Below are positions 36,734 to 46,045 of a DNA stretch of 64,000 bases, in pieces. Under the pieces are notes generated by a model. That model was not told the DNA's origin, did no database searches, and saw only the letters and a list, made by a program, of their open reading frames with translations. The DNA is from Rhizobium laguerreae (GTDB lineage Bacteria; Pseudomonadota; Alphaproteobacteria; Rhizobiales; Rhizobiaceae), in NCBI RefSeq assembly GCF_002008165.1, contig NZ_MRDM01000029.1:451702-515701 (forward strand). The letters run 5' to 3'. Positions within the stretch are counted from its first letter, which is position 1. Each line of letters opens with the position of its first letter. Position numbers and translations under genes: made by a program.

Positions 36734-37744
36734 ATGTCTCTTGTCCGCTTGGCGCCGCGATTGATCTGCCTCATGATCATTGCGCTCGGTGCCGCACTGC
36801 TTCATGCCACTTCCCCATTCGCTCAAAGCGATCCTTTGCCCTCCTGGAACGATACAGCCTCGAAAGCTGCCATCGTCTCTTTCGTCGAAAAGGTTACCGG
36901 TCAGGGATCGCCCGACTTCGTCCCGGAAAACGAACGGATCGCGGTGTTCGATAATGACGGCACCTTGTGGGTGGAACATCCGATGTACACCCAGCTCGCC
37001 TTCGCCCTGGACCGCGTTAAGGCACTCGCTCCGCAGCATCCGGAATGGAAGGAAACCCAGCCGTTCAAGGCGGTGCTCGAAGGCGACATGAAGACGCTCG
37101 CCGCATCCGGCGAAAAGGGCCTGATGGAACTCATCATGACCACGCATGCGGGGATGACCAGCGGCGATTTCCAGAAGGTCGTGACCGATTGGCTTGCTTC
37201 AGCACGCGACCCGAAATTCAAGCGGCCATACACGGAGCTTGTCTACCAGCCGATGATCGAGCTTCTCGCCTATCTCCGCGCCAACGGATTCAAGACCTTC
37301 ATCGTTTCAGGCGGAGGCATAGAGTTCATGCGACCGTGGGCTGAAAAAGTCTATGGCGTCCCGCCCGAGCAGGTGATTGGTTCGTCGATCAAGACCGAGT
37401 TCAGGATGCAGGACGACACACCGACCCTCTTTCGGCTCCCCGAAATCAATTTCATCGACGACAAGGCCGGCAAGCCCGTCGGGATCAACCAGCAGATCGG
37501 CAGGCGGCCGATTGCAGCCTTCGGCAATTCCGACGGAGATCTCGAAATGCTGCAATGGACGACCATGGCCGGCGGGCCTGCCAGGCTCGGCGTGCTGATC
37601 CATCATACCGATGCCGAGCGCGAATACGCCTACGACCGCGAAACCGAATTCGGCCGCCTCGACAAGGCGCTCGATGCCGCCTCCATCGCCGGCTGGACCG
37701 TCGTCGACATGAAGGCCGACTGGAAGCAGGTGTTCAAGGACTAG
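36734..37744 (+). CDS. Exported HAD-family phosphatase
   Basis: Protein of 336 aa with a signal peptide or anchor (LICLMIIALGAALLHATSPF, cleavage near AQSD). HAD motif I is VFDNDGTLW (Asp73 nucleophile, Asp75), motif II FIVSGGG, motif III/IV AFGNSDGDLEML. It resembles phosphoserine-phosphatase-type HAD enzymes but is exported, which is unusual for this family. Location between the sulfatase and the cytochrome genes suggests action on the same sulfated or phosphorylated substrate in the periplasm. Confidence 0.85.
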   Translation: MSLVRLAPRLICLMIIALGAALLHATSPFAQSDPLPSWNDTASKAAIVSFVEKVTGQGSPDFVPENERIAVFDNDGTLWVEHPMYTQLAFALDRVKALAPQHPEWKETQPFKAVLEGDMKTLAASGEKGLMELIMTTHAGMTSGDFQKVVTDWLASARDPKFKRPYTELVYQPMIELLAYLRANGFKTFIVSGGGIEFMRPWAEKVYGVPPEQVIGSSIKTEFRMQDDTPTLFRLPEINFIDDKAGKPVGINQQIGRRPIAAFGNSDGDLEMLQWTTMAGGPARLGVLIHHTDAEREYAYDRETEFGRLDKALDAASIAGWTVVDMKADWKQVFKD

Positions 37745-37817
37745 GGGAATGCGCGGAGCGCCGGAGCCTTGCATGATGGCGCCGTGACCTTCTGGAGCGT
37801 CGACGGGGAGCGATTGA

Positions 37818-40091
37818 GTGGCAGCGTCTGTCCGATCAGCAGCAGTGAGAGGAGTGCCCCTCCTGCTTTTCCTGGTGCTTTCCTTTGCCAAGCACAGCCT
37901 TGCGAGTGACGCCCTCTCGAGGCCCGCTGCCGATCCGCGAATATCGATCCATGAGGGTTTCGTGGACGAAAAGACGTGCGCATCCTGCCACGCCGATCAG
38001 GCGGCGGCTTTTTCGAAGTCCCACCATGCCAAGGCCATGGCGCTCGCCGACGACGAAACGGTCCGCGGCGATTTCGACAATAGCAGGTTTGAACATGACG
38101 GCGTCGTCACGACCTTCACCCGCCGCGATGGCCGCTTCTTCGTGAACACCGAGGATGCGGACGGAGGCGAGGGCGAGTTCGAAGTCAAATATACCTTCGC
38201 CTACGAACCGCTGCAGCAATATCTCGTCGAGATCGGAGGCGGGCGGCTGCAGGCGCTCGACATTGCCTGGGATACGGCCAGACGACAGTGGTTTTGGCTC
38301 GGCGACGGCACCCCGGCCAAACCGGGCTCGACCTATCATTGGACAGGTCCCTTCTATCGCTGGAACCGCACCTGCATCGATTGTCATTCGACCGACCCCC
38401 AGGCGAAGTTTCAACCGCAGACCAATGAATACAAGTCGACCTACGTCGCCACCAGCATCGGCTGTCAGTCCTGTCATGGCCCCGGCGCGAAACACGTGGC
38501 TTCGGCGCGTTCGGGCAATGCTTCGTCCTCCATGCCGAATACAAGCCTGCCGAAAGTCGATGCGGGCATTTGTTTCGCCTGCCACGCCAGACGCACCCGG
38601 CTGCTGGACGGCTATCAGCCGGGAAAGCCCTTTCTCGACTATTTCTCCCCCGCCCTGCTGCGACCGGATCTTTATTTCCCGGACGGACAGATACTCGACG
38701 AGGTCTTCGAATATGGCTCGTTTCAGCAAAGCAAGATGGCAAGGGCGGGCGTGACCTGTCTCGACTGTCATCGGCCGCACGATGCCGGCCTTAAGGCTGA
38801 GGGCAATGCGCTGTGCACGCAATGCCACGCGGAAACCAGGCCGGAGCGCTTTACCGACCAGGACCCGAGCGGCCTGTTCGACACCCCCGCGCATACCCCC
38901 CATCAGGCCGGTTCGACCGGAGCGCAATGCGTCAATTGCCACATGCCGGAGCGCACCTACATGAAGGTCGATCCCCGCCGCGACCACTCCTTCGTCATCC
39001 CCCGGCCAGACCTGTCGGCAACCCTCGGAACGCCGAATGCGTGCACGACCTGCCATGTCGACAGAACGAATGATTGGGCAGCCGAAAAGATGGACAATTG
39101 GTACGGGACGCAATGGCGCAAACGCGCGTCGATCGCCGATGCCTTCACCGGAGCTGCAAACGGCGATGGAGCCGCAGTGGAGGCTCTGCGCGACCTTGTC
39201 GGTGACCAAACCCAAGCAGGAATTGTCAGGGGAAGCGCCATCGCCGCAATGAGCGGGACTGGCGGCGCGGATATCACCGCCGACATTCAAACGGCCGCAA
39301 CCGATGCAGATCCGCTCGTCAGGCTCGGCGCTGCGGAAGCGGCAGGCAACATTCCGCCGGAGCAGAGGCTGGATGCGATCGGCAAGCTGCTCGGCGATCA
39401 AACGCGCGCGGTCCGCGTTGCTGCCGCCAACGTGCTCGCCGGCACTCCTCCCCACCTCTTCGGCGATCAGCAAGTCAATTTCGAAGCCGCCGTCGCGGAC
39501 CTGCGCGCCTATGTCGAAACGAATGCCGATGTCGCGGAAACGCAAAGCAGTTATGGCTTCTTCCTGTTCGCCCGACAGCGTACGGCCGAGGCCGAAGCGG
39601 CATTCCGGCGAGCGATTTCTCTCGACCCGACACTCGAGGCAATGCGCATCAATCTCGCCGAGTTCTACCGCGCCACCGGTCAGAACGACAGGTCGGAGCA
39701 GACCTATGCCGAAGCGATCGGCATGGCGCCCGAACGCGCGGATCTGCGTTACGGACATGCGCTGTCCCTGGTGCGCAATCAGGCATTGGCCGAGGCGATA
39801 ACGGAACTCGCAGAAGCGGTGCGGCTCGATCCGCAAAACTCCCGCTACAAGACGACCTTGGCCGTCGCTCTCGATTCGGCTGGCCGGACGGAAGAGGCGT
39901 TGGACAGGCTCGATGGTTGGGCGGCGGGCGGAGACGCCGACGTCATCGGCTTGGCACTCCAATACAGTCTCGAGCTTCGACGGCTGCCGGAGGCGTTGAG
40001 ACATGCGGAAGATCTGGCGCGACTGAGGCCTGAGGACCAGCAGATTTCAGGCCTCATCGGACAGCTGAAGCAGGCGATCAACGGAAAATAG
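37818..40091 (+). CDS. Octaheme c-type cytochrome with HEAT-like and TPR repeats
   Basis: Protein of 757 aa from the GTG at 37818 (GGGGAG 7 bp upstream). Signal peptide (VPLLLFLVLSFAKHSLASDA), then eight CxxCH heme sites in the first ~420 residues: CASCH, CIDCH, CQSCH, CFACH, CLDCH, CTQCH, CVNCH and CTTCH. Residues about 440-550 look like HEAT-type repeats (VRLGAAEAAGNIPPEQRLDA), and 560-750 like tetratricopeptide repeats. The heme part resembles the NrfA-neighbour/doubled-CxxCH cytochrome superfamily. It is an exported electron carrier or oxidoreductase. It is very unusual next to a sulfatase; the electron partner is not known. Confidence 0.9.
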   Translation: MAASVRSAAVRGVPLLLFLVLSFAKHSLASDALSRPAADPRISIHEGFVDEKTCASCHADQAAAFSKSHHAKAMALADDETVRGDFDNSRFEHDGVVTTFTRRDGRFFVNTEDADGGEGEFEVKYTFAYEPLQQYLVEIGGGRLQALDIAWDTARRQWFWLGDGTPAKPGSTYHWTGPFYRWNRTCIDCHSTDPQAKFQPQTNEYKSTYVATSIGCQSCHGPGAKHVASARSGNASSSMPNTSLPKVDAGICFACHARRTRLLDGYQPGKPFLDYFSPALLRPDLYFPDGQILDEVFEYGSFQQSKMARAGVTCLDCHRPHDAGLKAEGNALCTQCHAETRPERFTDQDPSGLFDTPAHTPHQAGSTGAQCVNCHMPERTYMKVDPRRDHSFVIPRPDLSATLGTPNACTTCHVDRTNDWAAEKMDNWYGTQWRKRASIADAFTGAANGDGAAVEALRDLVGDQTQAGIVRGSAIAAMSGTGGADITADIQTAATDADPLVRLGAAEAAGNIPPEQRLDAIGKLLGDQTRAVRVAAANVLAGTPPHLFGDQQVNFEAAVADLRAYVETNADVAETQSSYGFFLFARQRTAEAEAAFRRAISLDPTLEAMRINLAEFYRATGQNDRSEQTYAEAIGMAPERADLRYGHALSLVRNQALAEAITELAEAVRLDPQNSRYKTTLAVALDSAGRTEEALDRLDGWAAGGDADVIGLALQYSLELRRLPEALRHAEDLARLRPEDQQISGLIGQLKQAINGK

Positions 40092-40181
40092 GTATTTAAG
40101 CTTGTCCAAATCTACTTCTCGCTGCAAAGTGCCGACTCGGGACAACAGTGCCGAGGCGACAAACGAGATCGGGGGATTCTC

Positions 40182-40970
40182 ATGAAAGCCATACACTTGC
40201 ATGCCATTCTGTTACTGGCAGGCGTCTGCGCCGCGTCGGCCGGTAATGCCGCTGATGTCACGCCACTTACGCCGGAAGCAAAAACTGTCGAGAGCCAGAG
40301 CGGCTGGGAATTCACCTTCGCGCCATATTTCTGGGCTGCCGGCATATCCGGCGATATTGGCCAGTTTGGGCTTCCGGAAGTTCATATCGACGCGGATTTC
40401 GGCGATATCCTCAATAATCTCGACTTCGCTTTCATGGCGGCAGGCGAAGCAAGATACGATCGCTTCAGCATCGTCGGTGACGTGATCTACACCAAGCTCG
40501 GTGCCGACGCCGACACACCTGCCGGCATCCTCGCCGAGAGCGTCGATGTGACATCGAAGACCTTCGCGGGATTTCTTGGCGTCGGTTACGCCGTGCTCGA
40601 AGACCAAAATGGCCACCTCGACGTGGTCGGTGGCATGAAGGTCTGGTCGGCCAAAACCGAGATCTCCTTCAATGGCGGCATTCTTGCCGGAGTGGATGTC
40701 GAAGACAGCGCCACATGGGTCGATGCCGTCGCCGGCGTCCGAGGAAACTACTTCTTCACGCCGCAAATCTATGTCACCGGATGGGGCCTAGTGGGTGCTG
40801 GCGGCGCCGATATCGACTGGGACGTGGCATTGGGCCTCGGCTACAAGTTCAACGATACTATCTCGGCGGTCGCCGGGTATCGTGCACTTGGCGTCAATTA
40901 CGATAATGACGGGTTTGTCTTCGACGTCGTCCAGCAGGGGCCGATTATCGGGGTTGCCGTCCGGTTCTAG
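40182..40970 (+). CDS. Outer-membrane beta-barrel protein
   Basis: Protein of 262 aa with signal peptide (LLLAGVCAASAGNAADV). The mature part alternates amphipathic strands (WEFTFAPYFWAAGISGDIG, FAGFLGVGYAVLED, DTISAVAGYRALGVNY) and ends in an aromatic residue (VAVRF), the C-terminal signature for Bam-mediated insertion. It belongs to a porin-like family of about 250 aa common in rhizobia, with no assigned substrate. Last member of the exported set; separated from the cytochrome gene by 90 bp, which may carry its own promoter. Confidence 0.8.
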   Translation: MKAIHLHAILLLAGVCAASAGNAADVTPLTPEAKTVESQSGWEFTFAPYFWAAGISGDIGQFGLPEVHIDADFGDILNNLDFAFMAAGEARYDRFSIVGDVIYTKLGADADTPAGILAESVDVTSKTFAGFLGVGYAVLEDQNGHLDVVGGMKVWSAKTEISFNGGILAGVDVEDSATWVDAVAGVRGNYFFTPQIYVTGWGLVGAGGADIDWDVALGLGYKFNDTISAVAGYRALGVNYDNDGFVFDVVQQGPIIGVAVRF

Positions 40971-41403
40971 CCGACGGCGAGCTTCGTACTTTCAGTGCTG
41001 GTATGCCCGCCTTGGGAAAGTAGGTGTGGTGCAGAAGCTGGAACGGCGACGCCACCAAAAAACAGAGAGCCGCTTTAAAACGGTCGCTCATGATCAATCT
41101 TCTAAGAAGGTGGTAACGAATCCGAAGACCCACCCACGCCGTTTTCGATCTGTTGTGGAAGGAACTCGATCCCGGACTGACCGCCAAGCTGATCGACGGT
41201 CTGCCTGCCCCGCTGCGGTCTCTCTGGCCCGCCATCGCAGGCCGCTAGCTGGGCAGTTGCCTCGGCGCTCGACGCGGGCGGGCAGGTGCTTCTCGATCTC
41301 GTTGAGCGGCAGGTTGACGAGTTTTCTGTCATGTTTCGCGCGATCCGCTGCCTGATTCCTCGTCAAATGCTCTTCGGACAAGGCCGTGCGCCCACGGCTA
41401 ATC
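40971..41403. other. Intergenic stretch with a possible remnant
   Basis: About 430 bp. A plus-strand open fragment near 41141-41248 (FDLLWKELDPGLTAKLIDGL and on to LRSLWPAIAGR) reads like real protein but has no start or family I can name. The minus-strand frame at 41094-41441 starts with a lipobox-like FALAAC but overlaps the 3' end of the protease gene and has poor composition. Confidence 0.4.
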
Positions 41404-42516
41404 TCACTGGTGTCTGCGCAGGCGGCCAAAGCGAAAACCATCTGATACCGCGGCGCGGACCATCATCATTTCTCCGATTGTCTCATGCGTCATGAGGCCG
41501 ATGAGATGATCTGCGCCGTCAACGACAGCGATGGCCGGCACATTTCCCTGCCGCATCAATCGCAAGCTTTCTTCCAGGCTCTTGCGATGATGGATTTTTG
41601 GAATATCGACGCGCATCGCGCTTGCGACCGGCATGTCAGGGCCTTTGTCCTTCAACCCACGGATCATGTCGTCACGCGTCAGGAGGCCTTCAAAATGACC
41701 GGCAGAATCGACCACTGGAAATTCGCGTTGTGTTGTCGCAAGCAGCATCTCGATTGCCTCGTCGATACTCGCTGAACGATCGAGCCTTGCGAATTTGGTG
41801 ATCATGACATCGCTGATCAGAACGCTGCCGGAGATCTCGCGGATCTGCGCATTCTGCGCCTCCGCCGCCGCGGCGAGATAGACGAAGATACCGACAAAGA
41901 TCAGCAGCGGGTTATAAAAGAGGCCAATGAAACCAAAGACAAAGGCTAGCCCCTGGCCGATCATCGCGGCAATCTGTGTCGCACGCGACCAGGTAAGACG
42001 CGAAGCGAGAGCGGCACGCAGCACCCGACCCCCGTCCATCGGAAAGGCGGGGATCATGTTGAAGAATACCAGAAAGATGTTGACGCCGGCGAGCCTCGTG
42101 AGGAAGCCGATCTTCGGGTCGTCGACTTCGATGATCTGCTCCACGCCCACCGATGCGCCGAGCACGAGAACGATCAGCCCCGCGATCACGAGATTGACCA
42201 GCGGACCGGCGATGGCAATCAGCAGTTCCTGATGTGGTTCTTCGGGCATGCGCTCAAGACGGGCGACACCCCCTATTGGCAGCAAGGTAATATCCGGCGT
42301 TTTGATCCCGAAGTAGCGCGCAGCGACAATATGGCCGAACTCGTGTAACACGACGCAGGCAAAGACGGATAGGATGAAGGCAATGCCCTCCCAGGCCGCC
42401 GGCGCGCCGCCGACCCGATAATGCGCAAGCCATATCCAGACGAGCAGGAGCGAGAAGGTGATATGAACGCGTATCACCGTGCCGCCGACCGTCCCGATCT
42501 TGAAAGACCATCCCAT
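41404..42516 (-). CDS. Site-2 protease family protein with CBS pair
   Basis: Protein of 370 aa. The membrane metalloprotease part has HEFGH (VVLHEFGHIVAARYFG) in the second helix and the third zinc ligand in FPMDGGRVLRAAL. After residue 240 come two CBS domains (about 245-300 and 305-360), which usually sense adenosyl ligands. This is the SpoIVFB-like M50B subfamily with CBS, widespread and involved in regulated intramembrane proteolysis; the substrate is unknown. The ATG is at 42516; no partner anti-sigma gene is adjacent. Confidence 0.9.
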   Translation of the reverse strand: MGWSFKIGTVGGTVIRVHITFSLLLVWIWLAHYRVGGAPAAWEGIAFILSVFACVVLHEFGHIVAARYFGIKTPDITLLPIGGVARLERMPEEPHQELLIAIAGPLVNLVIAGLIVLVLGASVGVEQIIEVDDPKIGFLTRLAGVNIFLVFFNMIPAFPMDGGRVLRAALASRLTWSRATQIAAMIGQGLAFVFGFIGLFYNPLLIFVGIFVYLAAAAEAQNAQIREISGSVLISDVMITKFARLDRSASIDEAIEMLLATTQREFPVVDSAGHFEGLLTRDDMIRGLKDKGPDMPVASAMRVDIPKIHHRKSLEESLRLMRQGNVPAIAVVDGADHLIGLMTHETIGEMMMVRAAVSDGFRFGRLRRHQ

Positions 42517-42612
42517 CAGGCACTCCCTTCCGTTCTGGTGAAGATTTCGGACGCAATCCCTGGCAGTAAAACGGCGGCAAATTGGCTCTGACGCAGATTT
42601 GGTGCAATTCTC

Positions 42613-43009
42613 TCATGTCGAGCCGATCAGGCGGGCTTGAAGAAGATGGATCAAGCTTTCCGCGACCGTACACCTGGCGCTTTACCAGCTTGAGCTTGGT
42701 GATCTGCCCCTCAGTTTGTCCGTTGGACTACGGTGAGACGATCGCTGCTCGGACTGCCTGTATGTCTTTCGCAACGCCACTGGCAAAGGAGGCAACCAGA
42801 CTTTCGCTAGCGCGGTCGATCCACGATGCGAGCTCGTTTTCCGATTTGCGCCAGATCATAAAATGGAAGTCGACAATGATATTGCAAGCAGCGACGAGCA
42901 AGGGAACGCCGCTTTCGATCGCGGCGATGGTGACGGTCTCGGATTTCGTCAGGTTGTCTCTGAATGCGGAGACGGTCAGGCCGCTGCCATCGGGACGTAA
43001 AAGCGACAC
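42613..43009 (-). pseudogene. Degenerate ISL3-family transposase (C-terminal part)
   Basis: On the minus strand the frame reads LVASFASGVAKDIQAVRAAI, then VSP and an in-frame TAG where the conserved SPWSNGQ has TGG, then SNGQTEGQITKLKLVKRQ and YGRGKLD, and after a one-base insertion LLQARLIGST and a stop at 42613. This is the C-terminal catalytic end of ISL3-type transposases. The N-terminal part before MSLLRPDG is missing or unrecognisable. No terminal inverted repeats were found. Inactive remnant. Confidence 0.8.
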
Positions 43010-43210
43010 CGAGCGCGGCCGTCGCCTGATCTCAGCCCGCTTTCTGAATAGTTCCTTAGATCGGAAATCGATTTAAGGATAAATTATGCAGCAGTTCAAA
43101 CTGCTGCGGCGTCCTTTGCGTGCCTGAAAAGACGCGCGGCGCTGTAGTAGCAAAAGCTCAACCTTCTTTTGCTATTGCTGGAGCCGATTGCGTTGGAGGT
43201 GATTTCGGCG

Positions 43211-43753
43211 ATGAAAATTCCGACAGTAATGGTTCTGATGGCGGCCCTCCTGCAGCCGGTCTCGGCCTTTGGCGAGACCGAATGGATAGGCGGCGCGAGA
43301 CAATGGTCGGTCGGCTTTGCGAACGCGAGCCCGGATCCCTATTGCCGGCTGCTGTGGGACAGCGAGATCGGCAAGACCATGGAATTCCGCCAGAGCGCGA
43401 CCGAGACGTTTTGGCTCGTCAAAAAAAACACATGGGACATTCCGGCCGGCACCAAGACCGAGGTGACGCTGACCGATCGTACGGTGACGAAAGTGATCGC
43501 TGCCGATTTCTTCGACAAGAACACGCTTCGCCTCTGGGGCCCGGCCAGCAAGGGGAGCGCCGGGCTGAAGAAGATCATCAAGAATTCCTTTGCCGGAATG
43601 CCTGACGTGCAGATCAGCTTTGCCGGCGACGAAGGCGACTGGACGCTGCCGCTCTCGCGGGTGGAGCAGCTCTACCCGACCTTCGTCCAGTGCCTCAAAC
43701 GTCTCGAGGCCGGCGAAAAGCCAAAGCAGAATTCCGAAACCCAGCCGTTCTGA
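43211..43753 (+). CDS. Secreted hypothetical protein, 180 aa
   Basis: Signal peptide MKIPTVMVLMAALLQPVSAF, start behind GGAGGTGATTTCGGCG; a frame extension of 14 codons upstream is unlikely. The mature part has two Cys (YCRLLW and FVQCLKRL) that could form a disulfide. No known domain. Convergent with the lyase gene, 6 bp apart. Confidence 0.65.
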   Translation: MKIPTVMVLMAALLQPVSAFGETEWIGGARQWSVGFANASPDPYCRLLWDSEIGKTMEFRQSATETFWLVKKNTWDIPAGTKTEVTLTDRTVTKVIAADFFDKNTLRLWGPASKGSAGLKKIIKNSFAGMPDVQISFAGDEGDWTLPLSRVEQLYPTFVQCLKRLEAGEKPKQNSETQPF

Positions 43754-43759
43754 GGCCGA

Positions 43760-45247
43760 TCATAACGGCGGCGCAGTCTCGCGGATCAGCGTGCGGACAG
43801 TCTCGATATCGCCGTTGAGCGGCCGTTCGTCGCCATAATGGCAAACATGCTGCCGCACCGCTTGATAGACAAGGTTCGTGCCTTGCGCCCGCGGCGCCGT
43901 CGCCGCCAGGAAATCATGCGCTTGGGCAGCCGCCATCAGCTCGATCGCCAGGATATATTCGGCATTGTCGATGACGGTGAGCAGCTTGCCGGCGGCGGCC
44001 GTAGGATGCGCGAGAAAATCTTCCTGCAGGCCGGAGGTCAGCCCGCCGTCCATGGCCGCCGGTGCGGCAAGGCGGCGGTTCTCGTTGCTGAGGGCGGCGG
44101 CGGTATATTGGGCGATCATCAAGCCGGAATGGCGGCCGGCGTCGCTGGCCAGAAACGGAGGCAGGCTGCTTACCAGCGGATTGACCAGCCGGTCCATGCG
44201 CCGTTCGCTGATCGCACCGATCTGAGCGAGCGCAATCGCCAGGCTATCGGCTGCCTGCCCGAGCGCCGGGGCGACCGCATGCGCCTCGGAGCAGACGATC
44301 GGCTGTTCCGGCGTGCCTGAGACAGCCGGATTGTCCGTCACTGAGGCAAGCTCCTGATCGACGACGCGGGCGGAATTGTCGAAGACGTCGCGGGCGGCGC
44401 CATGCGCATGCGGCACCGAACGAAGGCTGAGCGCATCCTGCGTGCGCCGGCCGAAGGCGGCGGCGACAAGGCCGCTGCCCTGAAGCCGCGCGCGCAGGCT
44501 CGCTCCGACGTTCTCGATCCCCGCCGATGGGCGCAGCGCCAGCACGGCGGCGTCGAAGGCGGCGATCTGGCAGCCCGCCGCTTCCAGCGTCAGGGCTGCG
44601 ATCGCATCGGCCCAGTCGAGCAGCCGCTCGGCGCGTGACAGCGCTACGGCGGTCAGGCCGGTGGCACAAGCGGTGCCGTTGACAAGGCTCAAGCCCTCCT
44701 TGGCGCCGAGCACCAGCGGTTCGAGCCCGATCGCAGCAAGCGTCTCGCGGCCGCTCATGCGCCGGCCGCCCAGGTGAGCGCTGCCTTCGCCGATCAGAAC
44801 AAGGGCAATATGGGCATTGTGGACGAGATAACCGGCAGAGCCCTTGGATGGCACGTCGGGAATGCAATCATGTTCCAGCAAGGCCGCGAGATGCTCGACG
44901 ATCTCGCGCCGCACGCCGGAATGGCCATGGGCGAAATTGGCAATCTCAGCAGCGATGATAGCACGCACCTCGCGGGCAGCCAGCAATGGCCCGACGCCGC
45001 AGGCATGGCTGAGCACGATGCTGCGTGACAACAGGCTCTGCGAGGCCCGATCGACGACGGTATCCGCCAGCGCCCCGACGCCGGTATTGACGCCGTAGGC
45101 GCGCACGCCCGTCTCGACGATACGCGCAACGATGCGGCTTGCCTGCTCGACCCGCCCCCAGGCGGCCGGCGACAGCGCCAGCGCTTCCCCTGCCCCGACG
45201 CGCGCGACATCGCGCCAGGTAAGCCCCGTATCGATAGTGATCGTCAT
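43760..45247 (-). CDS. Histidine ammonia-lyase-like protein lacking the MIO triad
   Basis: Protein of 495 aa homologous to HutH along its whole length: YGVNTGVG (residues 51-58), VLSHACGVG, LGAKEGLSLVNG, ASVTDNPA, and LQEDF near the C-terminus. Normal HALs have GSVGASGDLAPL, whose Ala-Ser-Gly cyclises to MIO; here the segment is GSAGYLVHN (136-144), three residues shorter, so MIO cannot form. The active-site Tyr of the CIRCQPQ region and the Phe before the HAEP His are also changed, while Tyr51, His81, Asn190 and the QE Glu are kept. Last gene of an operon with an amino-acid ABC transporter, its start overlapping the ATPase stop by 4 bp. Inferred: a MIO-independent lyase for a histidine betaine or similar compound. 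A non-catalytic role is possible. Confidence 0.85.
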   Translation of the reverse strand: MTITIDTGLTWRDVARVGAGEALALSPAAWGRVEQASRIVARIVETGVRAYGVNTGVGALADTVVDRASQSLLSRSIVLSHACGVGPLLAAREVRAIIAAEIANFAHGHSGVRREIVEHLAALLEHDCIPDVPSKGSAGYLVHNAHIALVLIGEGSAHLGGRRMSGRETLAAIGLEPLVLGAKEGLSLVNGTACATGLTAVALSRAERLLDWADAIAALTLEAAGCQIAAFDAAVLALRPSAGIENVGASLRARLQGSGLVAAAFGRRTQDALSLRSVPHAHGAARDVFDNSARVVDQELASVTDNPAVSGTPEQPIVCSEAHAVAPALGQAADSLAIALAQIGAISERRMDRLVNPLVSSLPPFLASDAGRHSGLMIAQYTAAALSNENRRLAAPAAMDGGLTSGLQEDFLAHPTAAAGKLLTVIDNAEYILAIELMAAAQAHDFLAATAPRAQGTNLVYQAVRQHVCHYGDERPLNGDIETVRTLIRETAPPL

Positions 45248-46020
45248 TGACCGCTTCCGAAATGGCCGATGAACTGGCGGAAAGCCGGTGTCGCGCCGCC
45301 GGTGAACATCTCGTCCGGCTTGCCGCTGCTTTCGATCAGCCCCTCGCGCATGAAGACGACGCGGTTCGAGACGTTGCGGGCAAAGCTCATCTCATGGGTG
45401 ACGACGAGCATGGTCATGCCTTCCTCGGCAAGCGCGCGCATGACGCGCAGCACCTCGCCGACAAGCTCTGGATCGAGCGCCGAAGTCGGCTCGTCGAACA
45501 GCATCACCTTCGGCTTCATCGCCAGCGCGCGGGCGATTGCGGCACGCTGCTGCTGGCCGCCGGAAAGATGAGCCGGATAGGCGTGGCGTTTATCGGCGAT
45601 GCCGACCTTTTCGAGCAGCGCTTCGGCCTCGGCGATGCAATCGGCGCGCGGCCGCTTCAACACATGGATCGGACCTTCGATGACGTTCTGCAGGATCGTC
45701 ATGTGGGACCAGAGATTGAAGGACTGGAACACCATGCCGAGCTCGGAGCGGATATGGTCCACCTGCTTCTGGCTGGCCGGCTTGCTTCGCCCGCCCTTGT
45801 GCACCATGCGGACCTCCTCGCCATCGACCCAGATCTCGCCGTCGCTGGCGGTTTCGAGCATGTTGATGCAGCGCAGAAAGGTCGACTTGCCGGAGCCGGA
45901 GGCGCCGAGCAGCGAAATCACATCGCCGTCTTCCGCATCGAGGGAAATGCCGCGCAAGACCTCGTGCGTACCGAAGCTCTTGCGGATATTGCGGACCGAT
46001 AGTCGGGTTACGCCTGGCAT
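45244..46020 (-). CDS. Amino-acid ABC transporter ATPase (HisP/GlnQ type)
   Basis: Protein of 258 aa with Walker A GASGSGKST, signature LSGGQQQRAAIARAL, Walker B VMLFDEPTSALDPE and H-loop VVTHEMSFARNV. Its length and the insert with MVHKGGRSKPASQ match the HisP/OccP group that carries basic amino acids and opines. It overlaps the lyase gene by 4 bp and follows the permeases after 25 bp. Confidence 0.92.
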   Translation of the reverse strand: MPGVTRLSVRNIRKSFGTHEVLRGISLDAEDGDVISLLGASGSGKSTFLRCINMLETASDGEIWVDGEEVRMVHKGGRSKPASQKQVDHIRSELGMVFQSFNLWSHMTILQNVIEGPIHVLKRPRADCIAEAEALLEKVGIADKRHAYPAHLSGGQQQRAAIARALAMKPKVMLFDEPTSALDPELVGEVLRVMRALAEEGMTMLVVTHEMSFARNVSNRVVFMREGLIESSGKPDEMFTGGATPAFRQFIGHFGSGQ

Positions 46021-46045
46021 GGTTGCTCCAATCGGGTCAAAACTG

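Noticed and set aside
41094..41441. Possible lipoprotein (FALAAC lipobox) on the minus strand
   Set aside because: It overlaps the 3' end of the site-2 protease gene, the Cys comes only eight residues in, and the remainder has non-protein-like composition.
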